64,000 bases of DNA, taken from contig NZ_AWZT01000007.1 in NCBI RefSeq assembly GCF_000472525.1, positions 148,148 through 212,147 of the forward strand, written 5' to 3'. This document shows positions 1-10,878 of this stretch, piece after piece. The notes beneath the pieces were generated by a model, which was given only the letters and a program-made list of their open reading frames with translations, had not been told where the DNA came from and did no database searches. Each line of letters opens with the position of its first letter. Positions within the stretch are counted from its first letter, which is position 1. The DNA comes from Paraburkholderia dilworthii. GTDB taxonomy: Bacteria; Pseudomonadota; Gammaproteobacteria; Burkholderiales; Burkholderiaceae. The translations under genes and the position numbers were made by a program.

Positions 1-528
1 CCACGCGCCGAGGTTATGCGGACGAACCGTGTCCCACTCCTCGAACGGCTGATGAATCCACGGATTGGTCGGCAGATACTGCACGTGATAATCGGGCTTC
101 GCCTTCGAGCAGCCTTTGTACCAGAGCACCGCCGAACGCACCGCGGTGATGGCGGGATAGCGCTCCTTCAGATGCTGCTGCACGCGCGCGAGCGTCACAC
201 CCGAATCGACGAGATCGTCGACCAGCAGCACATTGCCGTGCAACTCGCCGCGCGTCATCGTGATGTATTGCGCAATGTCGAGTTCGCCCTGCTCCGTGCC
301 GGCCGCTTCGCGATACGAACTCGTGGCGAGAATAGCCAGCGGCAGATCATAGATGCGCGACAGCTGGTCGCCTACGCGCAAGCCGCCGCGTGCGAGACAC
401 AGGATCTTGTCGAACTTCCAGCCCGACTCATGCACCGCCATCGCGAGCAATTCGATCAGCCGGTGATACTCGTCCCAGCCGACCCAGAGGTTCTTGTCGT
501 CGTTGCGCGGATCTTTCATCGCAATCAT
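1..528 (-). CDS. Phosphoribosyltransferase (partial, 3' end off window)
   Basis: The C-terminus is cut by the left edge; 176 codons are visible in one open frame. It resembles type I phosphoribosyltransferases of the xanthine/hypoxanthine salvage group, which join a purine base to PRPP in the cytoplasm. The PRPP-binding loop is seen as VLLVDDLVDSGVT near residues 100-112, with an upstream conserved ARGGLRVGDQL segment. The start chosen is the ATG at 528, preceded by AAGGTG at good spacing; a second in-frame ATG lies at 519. It follows purA by 21 bp on the same strand, consistent with a purine-salvage role. The exact base specificity cannot be told from this fragment. Confidence 0.85.
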   Translation of the reverse strand, partial: MIAMKDPRNDDKNLWVGWDEYHRLIELLAMAVHESGWKFDKILCLARGGLRVGDQLSRIYDLPLAILATSSYREAAGTEQGELDIAQYITMTRGELHGNVLLVDDLVDSGVTLARVQQHLKERYPAITAVRSAVLWYKGCSKAKPDYHVQYLPTNPWIHQPFEEWDTVRPHNLGAW

Positions 529-549
529 GGGTACACCTTGCACCATCGC

Positions 550-1926
<1,377 letters not shown>

Positions 1927-2007
1927 CTACCTAGGTTCGCGGAAGCTTCCGGAATTTTTCCGTTTCCGCTCAACGGTATGCACGTTATGGTGGGTATTGC
2001 GAAAGAA

Positions 2008-2026
2008 GCGCGGCCGATGACCGCGC
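2008..2026 (-). terminator. Possible weak terminator between hisZ and purA
   Basis: A GCGCGG/CCGCGC stem with a 7-nt loop lies downstream of hisZ. On the minus strand it is followed by a short T-rich stretch (TTCTTTC), so termination would be weak or partial. The rest of the 214-bp hisZ-purA gap shows nothing I recognise. Confidence 0.25.
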
Positions 2027-2110
2027 CGTGTTCGGCGACTCACGCACGGTGCGTGTGAGGCGCTTCGATATGCATCGAGAAAAGCGCGTGGGCGGCTCTA
2101 TGCATCGTGG

Positions 2111-3262
2111 TCAGGAACGCGGCTCGACCGTCCATGCGCCGTTGCGCTCGACCAACACGCGGTCGAACGCGAATTCATCCAGATCGTGCTCGTGCCCAGG
2201 CAACGCCTGGATCACCACTTCGCCCGCATCGCGCAACGCGGCGACGCTCACGCGCAGCGCGTCGTCGTGTTGCCACGGCGCGAGAATCGCGCTGCTGCGT
2301 GCTTCGACCGGCGAGATGCGCGCCACTTCGCGCAGATCGAGCGAAAAGCCGGTCGCCGCCCGTGCCCGCCCATAAGCCTGCCCGACGTGGTCATAACGGC
2401 CGCCGCGTGCGACCGCGTTCGGCACGCCGTCCACATACGCCGAGAACATCACGCCGCTGTGATACGCGTAGCCGCGCAGATCGGCGAGGTCGATCATCAC
2501 TTCGGCGCCTTCTACCTGGCTCGCGAGGAACGCGAGGTCGTCGAGCGCGCGCGCAATGGCCGGCGCATTCGGCAGACGTGCGCGAGCCTCTTCGAGCACG
2601 GAGGCGTCGCCGTAAAGCGAGGGCAGCGAGCGCAACGCATCGCGTGTGACGGCCGTGAGGCCCGCGGTCAATTCGACGAGCCGCGGCACGTCCTTGCCCG
2701 CCAGCGCGTCGTAAAGCGACTGGCCGAGATCCGCAGCCGCCGGTTCGGCCTCGATCAACGCAGCGAGCACACCCGCGTGACACAGATCGAGACGCACCTT
2801 GGCAAGGCCCGCGAGACGCAGCGCATCGAGCATCAGTTGCTGGATTTCCAGATCGGCTTCGAGGCCCGCATGACCGTAGATTTCCGCGCCGATCTGAATC
2901 TGCTCGCGCGTAGCATGCAGGCCGCGTGGCCGCGTGTGCGCGACGTTTCCGGCGTAGCAAAGACGCGTAACGCCCTGGCGATTCAGCAAGTGCGCATCGA
3001 TACGCGCAACTTGCGGCGTGATGTCGGCGCGCAGGCCGAGCGTGCGTCCGGACAACTGGTCGACGAGCTTGAAGGTGCGCAGATTCAGATCGTGCCCGCC
3101 GCCCGTCAGCAGCGACTCGATGTATTCGAGCATCGGCGGCATGACCATCTCGTAGCCGTACGAGCGGAAACGGTCCAGCAAATGGCGCCGCAATTCTTCG
3201 ATCTTGCGGGCTTCCGACGGCAGCACGTCGGCAATGTTCTCGGGAAGTAACCAGGTCGACAT
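2111..3262 (-). CDS. hisZ: ATP phosphoribosyltransferase regulatory subunit HisZ
   Basis: HisZ is a catalytically inactive relative of histidyl-tRNA synthetase that assembles with the short form of HisG to give histidine-regulated ATP phosphoribosyltransferase, the first step of histidine synthesis. The 383-residue product starts [15 protein letters not shown], has the class II synthetase-like core ([28 protein letters not shown]) and lacks a C-terminal anticodon-binding domain. Start ATG at 3262 is preceded by AGGA at 8-nt spacing; a longer frame continues upstream to 3367 but lacks family likeness. Its presence implies that the organism carries a short HisG elsewhere. It sits upstream of purA as in other Burkholderiaceae. 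Confidence 0.96.
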   Translation of the reverse strand: MSTWLLPENIADVLPSEARKIEELRRHLLDRFRSYGYEMVMPPMLEYIESLLTGGGHDLNLRTFKLVDQLSGRTLGLRADITPQVARIDAHLLNRQGVTRLCYAGNVAHTRPRGLHATREQIQIGAEIYGHAGLEADLEIQQLMLDALRLAGLAKVRLDLCHAGVLAALIEAEPAAADLGQSLYDALAGKDVPRLVELTAGLTAVTRDALRSLPSLYGDASVLEEARARLPNAPAIARALDDLAFLASQVEGAEVMIDLADLRGYAYHSGVMFSAYVDGVPNAVARGGRYDHVGQAYGRARAATGFSLDLREVARISPVEARSSAILAPWQHDDALRVSVAALRDAGEVVIQALPGHEHDLDEFAFDRVLVERNGAWTVEPRS

Positions 3263-3490
3263 CGATACAGTCCTACGACGTTGAACACGGCGGTTGAATG
3301 CGCCGGCAAATGTGTGTGAATGGCGGGCCAAGGCTCGATTCTGGCGAGTCTCGCGGCTGCCCGACATGCCGCGTCACGTGGCATCGGCAGCGTATTGGAA
3401 ACGCGCGCCTGCGCTACGGAAGCATGGCGGCAATCTTCACGGCCGGTGCTTGGCGGCGCGCTGCCTCCGCGCGCCAGCCAGCCGGCTCGG

Positions 3491-3682
3491 TCAAGTCACG
3501 AAAAACAGCAGAATCAGTCCGAGCAGCATCACGATCAGCCCACCGACACGAATCTGATGCGCGGGCCGCTCCGCTATTCTACGGAACGTGTCGCGCCAGG
3601 CGCTCGGAAAAACGAACGGGAACATCCCCTCGATAATCAGCATCAACGCGATCGCGAGCAGTAACGAGCCGACTATATCCAT
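3491..3682 (-). CDS. DUF2065 family small membrane protein
   Basis: A 63-residue protein with two hydrophobic segments (about residues 4-26 and 44-62) flanking a short basic loop with WRDTFRRIAE. This matches the DUF2065/YjeT family of unknown function, typically found just downstream of hflC in beta- and gammaproteobacteria, as here (41 bp after hflC). Expected to be an inner-membrane protein. Its link to HflKC is inferred only from conserved position. Confidence 0.88.
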   Translation of the reverse strand: MDIVGSLLLAIALMLIIEGMFPFVFPSAWRDTFRRIAERPAHQIRVGGLIVMLLGLILLFFVT

Positions 3683-3723
3683 GCGAAGAAGGGGCCGCGA
3701 TGCGAATGCCGCGGCGTTCCGGG

Positions 3724-4629
3724 TTATTGGTGTTTGCGCGGGGCCGCGGAAGCGTCCGGGGCCGCGCCACCGGTCGGACTACGCATGAAGCGGAAGAACT
3801 CGCTGCTCGGATCGACCACGATCACGTCGCCTGGCTTGAAGGTGTTCCGGTACGCCTGCATGCTTTGATAGAACTGATAGAACTCCGGATCGCTGCCATA
3901 CGCTTGTGCGGCGATCTCGGCTGCCTTTGCGTCGCCTTCGCCCTTGATGGTCTGCGCCTGACGATAACCGTCCGCGAGAATCGCCTGCTGCTGGGCGACG
4001 GCGTCTGCCCGAATCTTGTCCGCTTCGGCTGCGCCCTTCGCGCGCTCGTCGGCCGCGGCCTGCTCGCGCTCGGCGATCATCCGCTTGTAGACGGAATCCG
4101 CCATCGAGGCCGGGAAGTCTACACGCGTCAACTGCACGTCCACCACCGACACGCCCAGCGACGCCGCAGTCTTCTCCATCGCTCCTCGAGCCTCGTCGGC
4201 GAGCGCCTGCTGTTTGGCTAATGCATCGGATAGCGTGTATTTGCCGAACGCGTCGCCGAGCGCACCGCGCGCGGCGAGCGCGAGGCGCTCCGGCAGGCTT
4301 TGCACGTCGCCCTTCGTTTCGGCGAGCAGCTTCAGCGGGTCGGTCACGCGGTATTTGACGACCGGGTTCGCGAGCAAATCGTTTTTGTCCGACGTGACGT
4401 AGCGGTCTTCGTCCGGCGCGTCGAGCGACTGGATGCGGCTATCGACGAGCGTCACCGTTTGCAACGGCGGCGGCAACTTCACGTGCAAGCCTGGGCCGAG
4501 CAAGGTCGGGGCCGCGTCGCCACGGGACGACAACACCGCCATATGGCGCTGGTCGACAACGAATACCATCGACGAAGCGGCAAGCAGCACAATGACAACC
4601 GCAATGACGAGCGCAATGATCTTGTTCAT
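3724..4629 (-). CDS. hflC: Protease modulator HflC
   Basis: With HflK this prohibitin/SPFH-family protein forms a large periplasm-facing ring that surrounds and modulates the membrane protease FtsH. The 301-residue product has one N-terminal membrane segment (about residues 4-25), then an SPFH domain (VVDQRHMAVL... onward) and an Ala/Glu/Arg-rich helical region with RMIAEREQAAADERAKGAAEADKI (described in part), ending in FFRFMRSP typical of HflC. It begins 12 bp after hflK on the same strand, so the pair is co-transcribed. Confidence 0.96.
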   Translation of the reverse strand: MNKIIALVIAVVIVLLAASSMVFVVDQRHMAVLSSRGDAAPTLLGPGLHVKLPPPLQTVTLVDSRIQSLDAPDEDRYVTSDKNDLLANPVVKYRVTDPLKLLAETKGDVQSLPERLALAARGALGDAFGKYTLSDALAKQQALADEARGAMEKTAASLGVSVVDVQLTRVDFPASMADSVYKRMIAEREQAAADERAKGAAEADKIRADAVAQQQAILADGYRQAQTIKGEGDAKAAEIAAQAYGSDPEFYQFYQSMQAYRNTFKPGDVIVVDPSSEFFRFMRSPTGGAAPDASAAPRKHQ

Positions 4630-4641
4630 GATGTGCGCTCC

Positions 4642-6036
4642 TTATTGAACGTCGTCTTCGCGCGTACGGCTGCGGAAGGAGTCGCGTGAGCGCAGCGGGT
4701 CGCTGCCGGCCGCCGGACGGCTAGCGGGTGTGGCGGCTGCGGCGGACGCAGACACACCTGCTGCTGCCCCCGACGATCCGCCTGCGGCCGGTGCGCCCGG
4801 ATTCGCTGCCTGCGGTGCGCCGGCGACAGCCGCGCCGGATGCTGCCGAGGCGGCCGCAGCGGCATCTGCGACGCGCTGGCGGGTTTGCTCGACGAGCTTG
4901 TCGAGCGGCAGATACAGCACGTTGTTGCCGCTCTTGCTGTCTACAAACACCTTGGTCGTATTCGAGTAGATGTGCTGCATGGTTTCCAGATACATGCGCT
5001 CGCGGATCACAGCGGGCGCTTTCGAGTACTGCGCGTAGACCTGCTTGAAGCGCTCGGCGTCGCCTTGCGCCTGAGCCACCGTTTTGTCGCTGTACGTTTT
5101 TGCGTCGTCGATCTGGCGTGCCACATCCGCTTGCGCGCGCGGCAGCAACTCGGCTGCATAGGCCTGTGCGTCGGTCTTCGCACGCTCGTTTTCCTGACGA
5201 ACCTTGGCGGCGTCGTCGAACGCGGCCTGGACCTTGTCGGGAGCCTGCACGCCCTGGATCGTCACACCGGTCACGGCGAGGCCGGACTGATACTCATCGA
5301 GCGATTGCTGAATCGCCGCCATCAGCTGCTGACGAATTGTTTCGCGATCCTGATAAAGAATGTCATTGGTGCTGCGCGCACCGACGATGCCGCGCACTGC
5401 CGCCTGCGCGGCCTGCATCACGCTCTGATCAGGATCGACACTGCGAAAGAGGTAATCGGTCGGCTTGCGTATCTGGTACTGCACAGCAAAGCGAACGTCG
5501 ACAATGTCCGCGTCGTGCGTCAGCATGGACGCGTCCTTTACATTCGCAAGACGCACGACATTGTTGCGGCCGATCTCGACCTGGCGAACCTGGCCGATAT
5601 TGACGAGCTCATGCGCTTCGAACGGATAGGGCAAGCGCCAGTGCACGCCTTGGCCCGCCGTGTAGCGATATTTGCCGAACTGCATCACGACACCGGCCTG
5701 GCCGTCCTGTACGACAAACACGCCGCTACCAAGATAGATCGCGATCAGCACGCCGATTACGATGCCCACGCCGATGCGCGCGCCACGCCCGTTGTCCGGA
5801 CGGCCCCCGCCTACACCGCCGCCCTTGCGGCCGAACATCCGGCTCAAGCGGCGGTTGAAATCCCGCCACATCTCGTCGAGATCGGGCGGACCTTCACCGT
5901 CCTTGCTCTGCGGACGCTTGGGCTCACCGGGCCGCTGACGCTCACCATTGCCATCGCCACGGCCCCAGCGCGGATCGTTCAGTGAAAGCATGGCGCGCAT
6001 GCGCAGCCAGATACTCCGCTCGTTGTAATCGTTCAC
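4642..6036 (-). CDS. hflK: FtsH protease activity modulator HflK
   Basis: Partner of HflC in the SPFH complex that regulates FtsH. The 464-residue protein has a Gly/Arg/Pro-rich cytoplasmic N-terminal tail, one membrane segment at about residues 86-108, an SPFH domain starting VVQDGQAGVVMQFG, and a low-complexity Ala/Pro/Gly tail in the last 70 residues. The start used is GTG at 6036 because family members begin with similar MNDYNERS residues; the ribosome site there is poor, and ATGs at 6000 and 5991 are alternatives. Gene order hflX-hflK-hflC-DUF2065 is conserved. Confidence 0.95.
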   Translation of the reverse strand: MNDYNERSIWLRMRAMLSLNDPRWGRGDGNGERQRPGEPKRPQSKDGEGPPDLDEMWRDFNRRLSRMFGRKGGGVGGGRPDNGRGARIGVGIVIGVLIAIYLGSGVFVVQDGQAGVVMQFGKYRYTAGQGVHWRLPYPFEAHELVNIGQVRQVEIGRNNVVRLANVKDASMLTHDADIVDVRFAVQYQIRKPTDYLFRSVDPDQSVMQAAQAAVRGIVGARSTNDILYQDRETIRQQLMAAIQQSLDEYQSGLAVTGVTIQGVQAPDKVQAAFDDAAKVRQENERAKTDAQAYAAELLPRAQADVARQIDDAKTYSDKTVAQAQGDAERFKQVYAQYSKAPAVIRERMYLETMQHIYSNTTKVFVDSKSGNNVLYLPLDKLVEQTRQRVADAAAAASAASGAAVAGAPQAANPGAPAAGGSSGAAAGVSASAAAATPASRPAAGSDPLRSRDSFRSRTREDDVQ

Positions 6037-6085
6037 CTGTGTTCGTTCACCAGAGTAGACAGCGGGTCAGTGCAATTGGAACGGG

Positions 6086-7258
6086 TCAGTGCCCGAGTTC
6101 TGTGACCTTGCGGTCGTCGCGTGGTGCTGCGGACCGGTCTTCTTCCGAGGAGTCGAGCAACGTGTCGGGAAGAGGTTCGGCAGTAGCGATTTCAGCGATG
6201 GCAGCGCGCAATGTGTCCAGCCCTTGCCCCGTGCGCGCGCTCAAAAAGACGCGCGAAATATTACCATACTCATCCCGCTCGACTGCGTCCCCACGGGCCG
6301 CCAACTCCGGCACCGCGTCGATCTTGTTGAACACGAGCACCTGCCGGACGGTGTCCGCACCGATTGCGTGCAACACCTCGTTCACCTGATCGATCTGATC
6401 GAGGCGCACGGCGCTCGACGCGTCGACGACATGCAGCAGCAGGTCGGCGTGGATTGTTTCCTCGAGCGTGGCGCGAAACGCGGCGACCAGTTGGTGAGGC
6501 AGTTCGCGAATGAAGCCGACCGTGTCGGACACCACCACCTGCCCCGCTTCGTCGCCGAGATAAACGCGCCGCGAGGTCGTATCGAGCGTGGCGAACAACT
6601 GGTTGGCCGCGTACGCCTGCGCCTTGGTCAACGCGTTAAAGAGGGTGGACTTGCCCGCGTTCGTATAGCCGACGAGCGACACCGACATCGTCTGATTGCG
6701 TGAACGCTGGCGACGCTGCGTACCGTGCTGACGGCGCAACTTCTCGAGTCGCGTCTTGAGCGCCTTGATGCGCTCGCCGATCAGCCGGCGGTCGGTTTCG
6801 AGCTGCGTTTCGCCCGGACCGCGCAAGCCGATACCACCTTTTTGCCGCTCGAGGTGGGTCCATGCGCGGATCAGCCGCGTCGACAGATACTGCAATTGCG
6901 CGAGCTCAACCTGCAGCTTGCCTTCATGGCTGCGGGCGCGTTGCGCGAAAATGTCGAGGATGAGGCTCGTGCGATCGACCACGCGCCGATTAAGCGCTTG
7001 CTCCAGATTGCGCTGCTGTGCAGGCGCAAGAGCGTGGTTGAAGATGACGAGTTCGATGTCGTTCGCCTCACACGCGAGACGCAGTTCTTCGGCCTTGCCG
7101 CTGCCGACGAACATCTTTGCATCGGGACTGGCCCGGCGCCCGGTGAGGGTGACTAGAGGATTCGCGCCCGCGCTTTGCGCGAGCAGGCTGAGTTCTTCGA
7201 GGCTGGCTTCGAAATCGATCTTACCGAAGTCGATGCCGACAAGCGCTGCATTGATCAA
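6086..7258 (-). CDS. hflX: Ribosome-associated GTPase HflX
   Basis: GTPase that binds the large ribosomal subunit and helps split or rescue stalled ribosomes under stress. Using the TTG start at 7258 (INAALVGIDFG follows, as in relatives) gives 390 residues: an N-terminal HflX domain, a coiled Glu/Arg/Lys-rich linker with LRGPGETQLETDRR, and a GTPase domain with G1 GYTNAGKST at about 197-205, DTVGFI and NKID. A longer TTG-started form reaches 7300. Neither start has a clear ribosome site. It follows hfq, its normal neighbour. Confidence 0.95.
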   Translation of the reverse strand: MINAALVGIDFGKIDFEASLEELSLLAQSAGANPLVTLTGRRASPDAKMFVGSGKAEELRLACEANDIELVIFNHALAPAQQRNLEQALNRRVVDRTSLILDIFAQRARSHEGKLQVELAQLQYLSTRLIRAWTHLERQKGGIGLRGPGETQLETDRRLIGERIKALKTRLEKLRRQHGTQRRQRSRNQTMSVSLVGYTNAGKSTLFNALTKAQAYAANQLFATLDTTSRRVYLGDEAGQVVVSDTVGFIRELPHQLVAAFRATLEETIHADLLLHVVDASSAVRLDQIDQVNEVLHAIGADTVRQVLVFNKIDAVPELAARGDAVERDEYGNISRVFLSARTGQGLDTLRAAIAEIATAEPLPDTLLDSSEEDRSAAPRDDRKVTELGH

Positions 7259-7331
7259 ATTGGAGGGTATCAAAATGAGGCGGCCGGGAGTGATCGCCAA
7301 CGGGCGACGCTACGCCGGCCGCGACGGGGGT

Positions 7332-7568
7332 TTAGGACTGTTCAGAATCCGGGTGGAAATTCACCGGACGGGCTGGCACGACAGTCGAGATTGCGTGCTT
7401 GTAGACCATCTGGGTGACCGTATTCCGGAGCAACACGACGTACTGGTCGAACGATTCGATGTTCCCTTGAAGCTTGATGCCGTTGACCAGGTAGATCGAC
7501 ACCGGCACATGCTCTTTACGCAGTGCGTTCAAAAACGGGTCTTGTAACAATTGCCCTTTGTTGCTCAT
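7332..7568 (-). CDS. hfq: RNA chaperone Hfq
   Basis: Hexameric Sm-like RNA chaperone that pairs small RNAs with mRNAs. The 78-residue product contains the Sm1 region ([15 protein letters not shown]) and the Sm2 signature YKHAIST with Y56-K57-H58 for A/U-rich RNA binding, followed by a short C-terminal tail. It lies between der and hflX on one strand, the conserved betaproteobacterial context. A TATAGT hexamer about 75 bp upstream could be a -10 box. Confidence 0.98.
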   Translation of the reverse strand: MSNKGQLLQDPFLNALRKEHVPVSIYLVNGIKLQGNIESFDQYVVLLRNTVTQMVYKHAISTVVPARPVNFHPDSEQS

Positions 7569-7642
7569 AGCAAACTCCGTATTTTTTTGCAGGTTGACTA
7601 AATTGACGACGGAAGAAAAAGGTATCCGCAGCCAACCGCTAC

Positions 7643-7648
7643 ACTATA
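7643..7648 (-). promoter_or_regulatory. Possible hfq -10 box
   Basis: A TATAGT hexamer on the minus strand lies about 75 bp upstream of the hfq ATG, in the der-hfq gap. No good -35 is visible at 16-18 bp, so this is a weak suggestion only. Confidence 0.3.
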
Positions 7649-7711
7649 GCCGATTTTCGTTTTCGCGCGGGAGCCCTGCCCAAGCGGCCAAACCCAACGC
7701 ACACGCGGGTT

Positions 7712-9049
7712 TCAGCCTTTGTCCGCGTAAGGGTTCGTCGACGATCTGAACTCTATTCGCAATGGAGTCCCGGTCAGCTTGAAAGTTTCACGGAAGCGGT
7801 TTTCAAGGTAGCGTTTGTACGTTTCGGTGATCGCGTCGAGCGCGTTGCCGTGAATCACTATGATCGGCGGATTCTGTCCGCCCTGGTGTGCGTAGCGCAA
7901 TTTCGGCCGCACCGGACCTCGGCGACGCGGTTGCTGGAACTCCACTGCATCGATCAGCGCGCGCGTGAGCTTCGGCGTCGGCAGCTTGGCCATTGCCGCG
8001 GCGTACGCGTCGTCGACCGAGCGCATCAACGGACCAATCCCAGACTTTTCCGCAGCGGAAATGAAATGAAATTTGGCGAAGTCGAGGAATTTTAGTTTGC
8101 GTTCCAGATCGGCTTTGGTGCGTTCGCGCACATGCGAGTCGAGCCCGTCCCACTTGTTCACGCCGACCACCAGCGCGCGGCCCTGCTCCACCACGAAACC
8201 GGCGATATGCGCGTCCTGCTCCGAAATGTCCTGGCGTGCATCGAGCAGCAGAATCACGACATTCGCGTCCGAAATCGACTGCAGCGTTTTCACCACCGAG
8301 AACTTTTCGATCGCTTCGAACACCTTGCCGCGACGGCGCAAACCAGCCGTATCGATCAGCGTGTACGGCTTGCCCTGGCGCTCGAAGTCGACGTAGATCG
8401 AATCGCGCGTAGTGCCCGGCATGTCGAATGCGATCACGCGTTCTTCGCCGACCAGCGCGTTGATCAATGTGGACTTGCCGACGTTCGGACGGCCGACGAT
8501 CGCGATCTTCACGCCGCGCGCTTCCTTTTCGTCGTCGCTCTCTTCCGGTTGACCCGCATACGCGACGCCGAGCGCCTCGTTGATCATTTCCGTCACGCCG
8601 TCGCCGTGCGCAGCGGAAATCGCGCGCGGATCACCGAGGCCGAGCTCGTAAAAGTCGGCGGCGACCGTGCTGTACTTCATCCCCTCAGCCTTGTTGACGA
8701 CGAGGAAGATCGGCCGGCCAGTCTTGCGCAGATAGTCGGCAATCGACTTGTCCTGCGGCGCAAGACCATTGCGCCCGTCGACGATGAACACGACGATGTC
8801 CGATTCCTCGACCGCCTGACGCGTCTGACGCGCCATCTCGTGCAGGATGCCGTCTTTCGCGACGGGCTCGAAACCGCCCGTGTCGACAACCAGGTACGGC
8901 CGCTCGCCGGTGCGCCCTTCGCCGTAGTGGCGATCGCGTGTGAGGCCGGGCAAATCGGCGACGAGCGCATCACGCGAACGCGTGAGACGATTGAAGAGCG
9001 TGGATTTCCCCACATTGGGGCGCCCTACGAGGGCAATAACGGGTTTCAT
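7712..9049 (-). CDS. der: Ribosome biogenesis GTPase Der (EngA)
   Basis: Essential GTPase for maturation of the 50S subunit. The 445-residue protein has two tandem G domains, each with a [10 protein letters not shown]-loop (first at residues 9-17, second near 185), [16 protein letters not shown] switch motifs, NKAEG and NKWDG base-recognition motifs, then a C-terminal KH-like domain. The start is the ATG at 9049 (MKPVIALVG); the frame stays open to 9145 but the extra residues are not family-like. A weak AAACCC/GGGTTT inverted repeat overlaps and follows the stop. It is separated from bamB by an unusually long gap. Confidence 0.98.
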   Translation of the reverse strand: MKPVIALVGRPNVGKSTLFNRLTRSRDALVADLPGLTRDRHYGEGRTGERPYLVVDTGGFEPVAKDGILHEMARQTRQAVEESDIVVFIVDGRNGLAPQDKSIADYLRKTGRPIFLVVNKAEGMKYSTVAADFYELGLGDPRAISAAHGDGVTEMINEALGVAYAGQPEESDDEKEARGVKIAIVGRPNVGKSTLINALVGEERVIAFDMPGTTRDSIYVDFERQGKPYTLIDTAGLRRRGKVFEAIEKFSVVKTLQSISDANVVILLLDARQDISEQDAHIAGFVVEQGRALVVGVNKWDGLDSHVRERTKADLERKLKFLDFAKFHFISAAEKSGIGPLMRSVDDAYAAAMAKLPTPKLTRALIDAVEFQQPRRRGPVRPKLRYAHQGGQNPPIIVIHGNALDAITETYKRYLENRFRETFKLTGTPLRIEFRSSTNPYADKG

Positions 9050-9600
9050 CAGATGTTGTTCACGGTGAAACGCGGATCGGAATCGACCGTCCGCGTTGCG
9101 ACGCCATTGCGCCGCTAGACGGCAGCGTTTGACGAAAATTATCACGAATTCGGCCAGCCCCGGATGCGCTGTCCATATGCGCGCCGAGGCGGACGGGGGT
9201 TTAGCTGTATGCGCCGCGCGGCCAGGCTACGAGGCTTTCCCTTGCTGCGGGGCGGTTCGCTCGCGAATTGCGCTGCCGTCTTGCAATGCCTGGAAGGCGG
9301 CGCTACAAGCAGTGACCAAGGCCACATGGGCCGCTTCTGTTTGGCCCCGGTGTGCGCCGCTTTTATGCGCCGTTTCTGTGCGCTGCCCTTGGCCGCTGCT
9401 CTTGTTCACCGCTCTCTTAAGCCGCTTTCTCAGCTGCTTTTTGTCGGCTGCTTTTGTCGGCCGATTATCTCAGCCGCTTTGTCGGCCCGTCGACACAGCC
9501 AGTGCGACGGGATTCCATTTCTATACTTCCTTGGCGATGCCGCCTGCGGGGCCCCGGGTGCGCTGCGGAACGCCAGGAACACTGCAACCGCACGCGCCGC
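9050..9600. other. 551-bp gap between bamB and der, no gene seen
   Basis: No convincing gene on either strand. Between about 9350 and 9490 the plus strand carries loose, imperfect repeats of GCCGCTTTT, GCTGCTTTTTGTCGGC and similar; on the minus strand these read as repeated AAAAGC(A/G)GC blocks. This could be a decayed Ala/Lys-rich coding tail or simple slippage sequence. A promoter for der may lie inside but I cannot point to one with confidence. Confidence 0.5.
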
Positions 9601-9636
9601 AAAAAACGCGCGGCCGGCAAAGCCGGCCTGCGCGTT
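9601..9636 (-). terminator. Intrinsic terminator of bamB
   Basis: On the minus strand, 20 bp after the bamB stop, a GC-rich stem (AACGCGC-GGCCGGC with a short TTT loop) is followed by six T residues. This is a textbook rho-independent terminator, implying that the run ispG-hisS-yfgM-bamB ends here and der has its own promoter. Confidence 0.9.
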
Positions 9637-9655
9637 CAATATGCTTTCTGTCGGA

Positions 9656-10801
9656 TTAGCGCGGGCGATAACCGTACAGGTCGCCGTCGCGCGTTTGCAC
9701 GACAAGCGTTTCGCCGGCCAGCACCGGCGCCGCGGTGATCGCGCTGCCGTCCGTCTTCACGCGTGCGACCAACGTGCCGTCGTCGCGCGAAAGGAAGTGC
9801 ACATAGCCCTGATAGTCGCCCAGCACGGCCGCATGACCGAGGATGAACGGCACGCCCAGTTCGCGATTCTTCAGCTTGTCGTTCTTCCACAGTTGAGTGC
9901 CGTTGGTGACGTCGAATGCGGATACGACCGACCAGTCGTCCGCTGCGACGACCGCGCGGTCGTCCTGCGCGAGACCGCTCGCGCTCGAGAACGCCTTTTC
10001 CCACAGCGCACGGCCCGAGTTCGCGTCGAAACAGCCGATCTGCCCTTGGAACGTCACGGCGCACGTTTCCGAACCGACCAGCGTGGGCGGCCCGGTCACG
10101 TCGTTGATGCGCTCCACTTCCGTCACGCCTTTCGGATAGGAGACCGGCGTTTGCCAGTAATTCTCGCCCGTCTGCAGGTTGATCGCGGCAAATGCGCCGC
10201 CGGGGAAACCGGCCAGCACCGCCGCGTCGCCCGCGAAAGTCATACCCGACGACACACGCAGATTCAGCGGCACCGCGCGATTGCGGTAGTTCCACTTCTG
10301 CTCGCCGGTTTGTGCATTGAATGCGACGATCTGTCCGTCCACAGTACGCACGACAACGAGACCATTACCGACGAGCGGCGGCGAAATGATTTCGCCGGGC
10401 GCCTTGGCCGTCCACAGTTGCTTGCCGTCCGCGCCGAGTACGTAGACGTCGCCCTTCAGGCCGCCGACCGCCGTCAGCGTGCCGTCGCTGCCCACACCTG
10501 CGGAGATGTCGTCGTGCAGCTTGACTCGCCAGACGTCCTTACCGGTTTGCGCGTCGATTTTCGCGACCGAGCCGTTTGCACCGGCCGCATAAACGGCGTC
10601 GCCGACCGCGACGGGCGAGAACAGATAACGGCCTGCCTTCCCGACGCTCGTCTTCCAGGCTTGCTGCACGTCGAGCACGGGTTTGAACTCGGTGAGCGGC
10701 GTCGGCACGCGGCGCTCGTCTTTCGTGGATGAGCATGCCGCGAGAGCGAGGACGGTCATCGCACAGACAACGGGCACAGCGTAACGTTTCAGCAGATTCA
10801 T
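9656..10801 (-). CDS. bamB: Outer membrane protein assembly factor BamB
   Basis: Lipoprotein subunit of the BAM complex that inserts beta-barrel proteins into the outer membrane. With the ATG at 10801 the product is 381 residues, with a lipoprotein signal ending LALAAC (lipidated Cys23) and repeated PQQ-type beta-propeller blades (for example NAQTGEQKW, INLQTGENYW, NGTQLWKN). An upstream in-frame ATG at 10816 adds five residues. Neighbours yfgM and hisS match the conserved yfgM-bamB-der cluster. Confidence 0.96.
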   Translation of the reverse strand: MNLLKRYAVPVVCAMTVLALAACSSTKDERRVPTPLTEFKPVLDVQQAWKTSVGKAGRYLFSPVAVGDAVYAAGANGSVAKIDAQTGKDVWRVKLHDDISAGVGSDGTLTAVGGLKGDVYVLGADGKQLWTAKAPGEIISPPLVGNGLVVVRTVDGQIVAFNAQTGEQKWNYRNRAVPLNLRVSSGMTFAGDAAVLAGFPGGAFAAINLQTGENYWQTPVSYPKGVTEVERINDVTGPPTLVGSETCAVTFQGQIGCFDANSGRALWEKAFSSASGLAQDDRAVVAADDWSVVSAFDVTNGTQLWKNDKLKNRELGVPFILGHAAVLGDYQGYVHFLSRDDGTLVARVKTDGSAITAAPVLAGETLVVQTRDGDLYGYRPR

Positions 10802-10878
10802 CGGTGGACGAAGCATTCAGGAAATAGGTTTAAAGAAAGACCGGTTGGTCGTTGCATGCGGCGCGCCGCACGCGGCGC

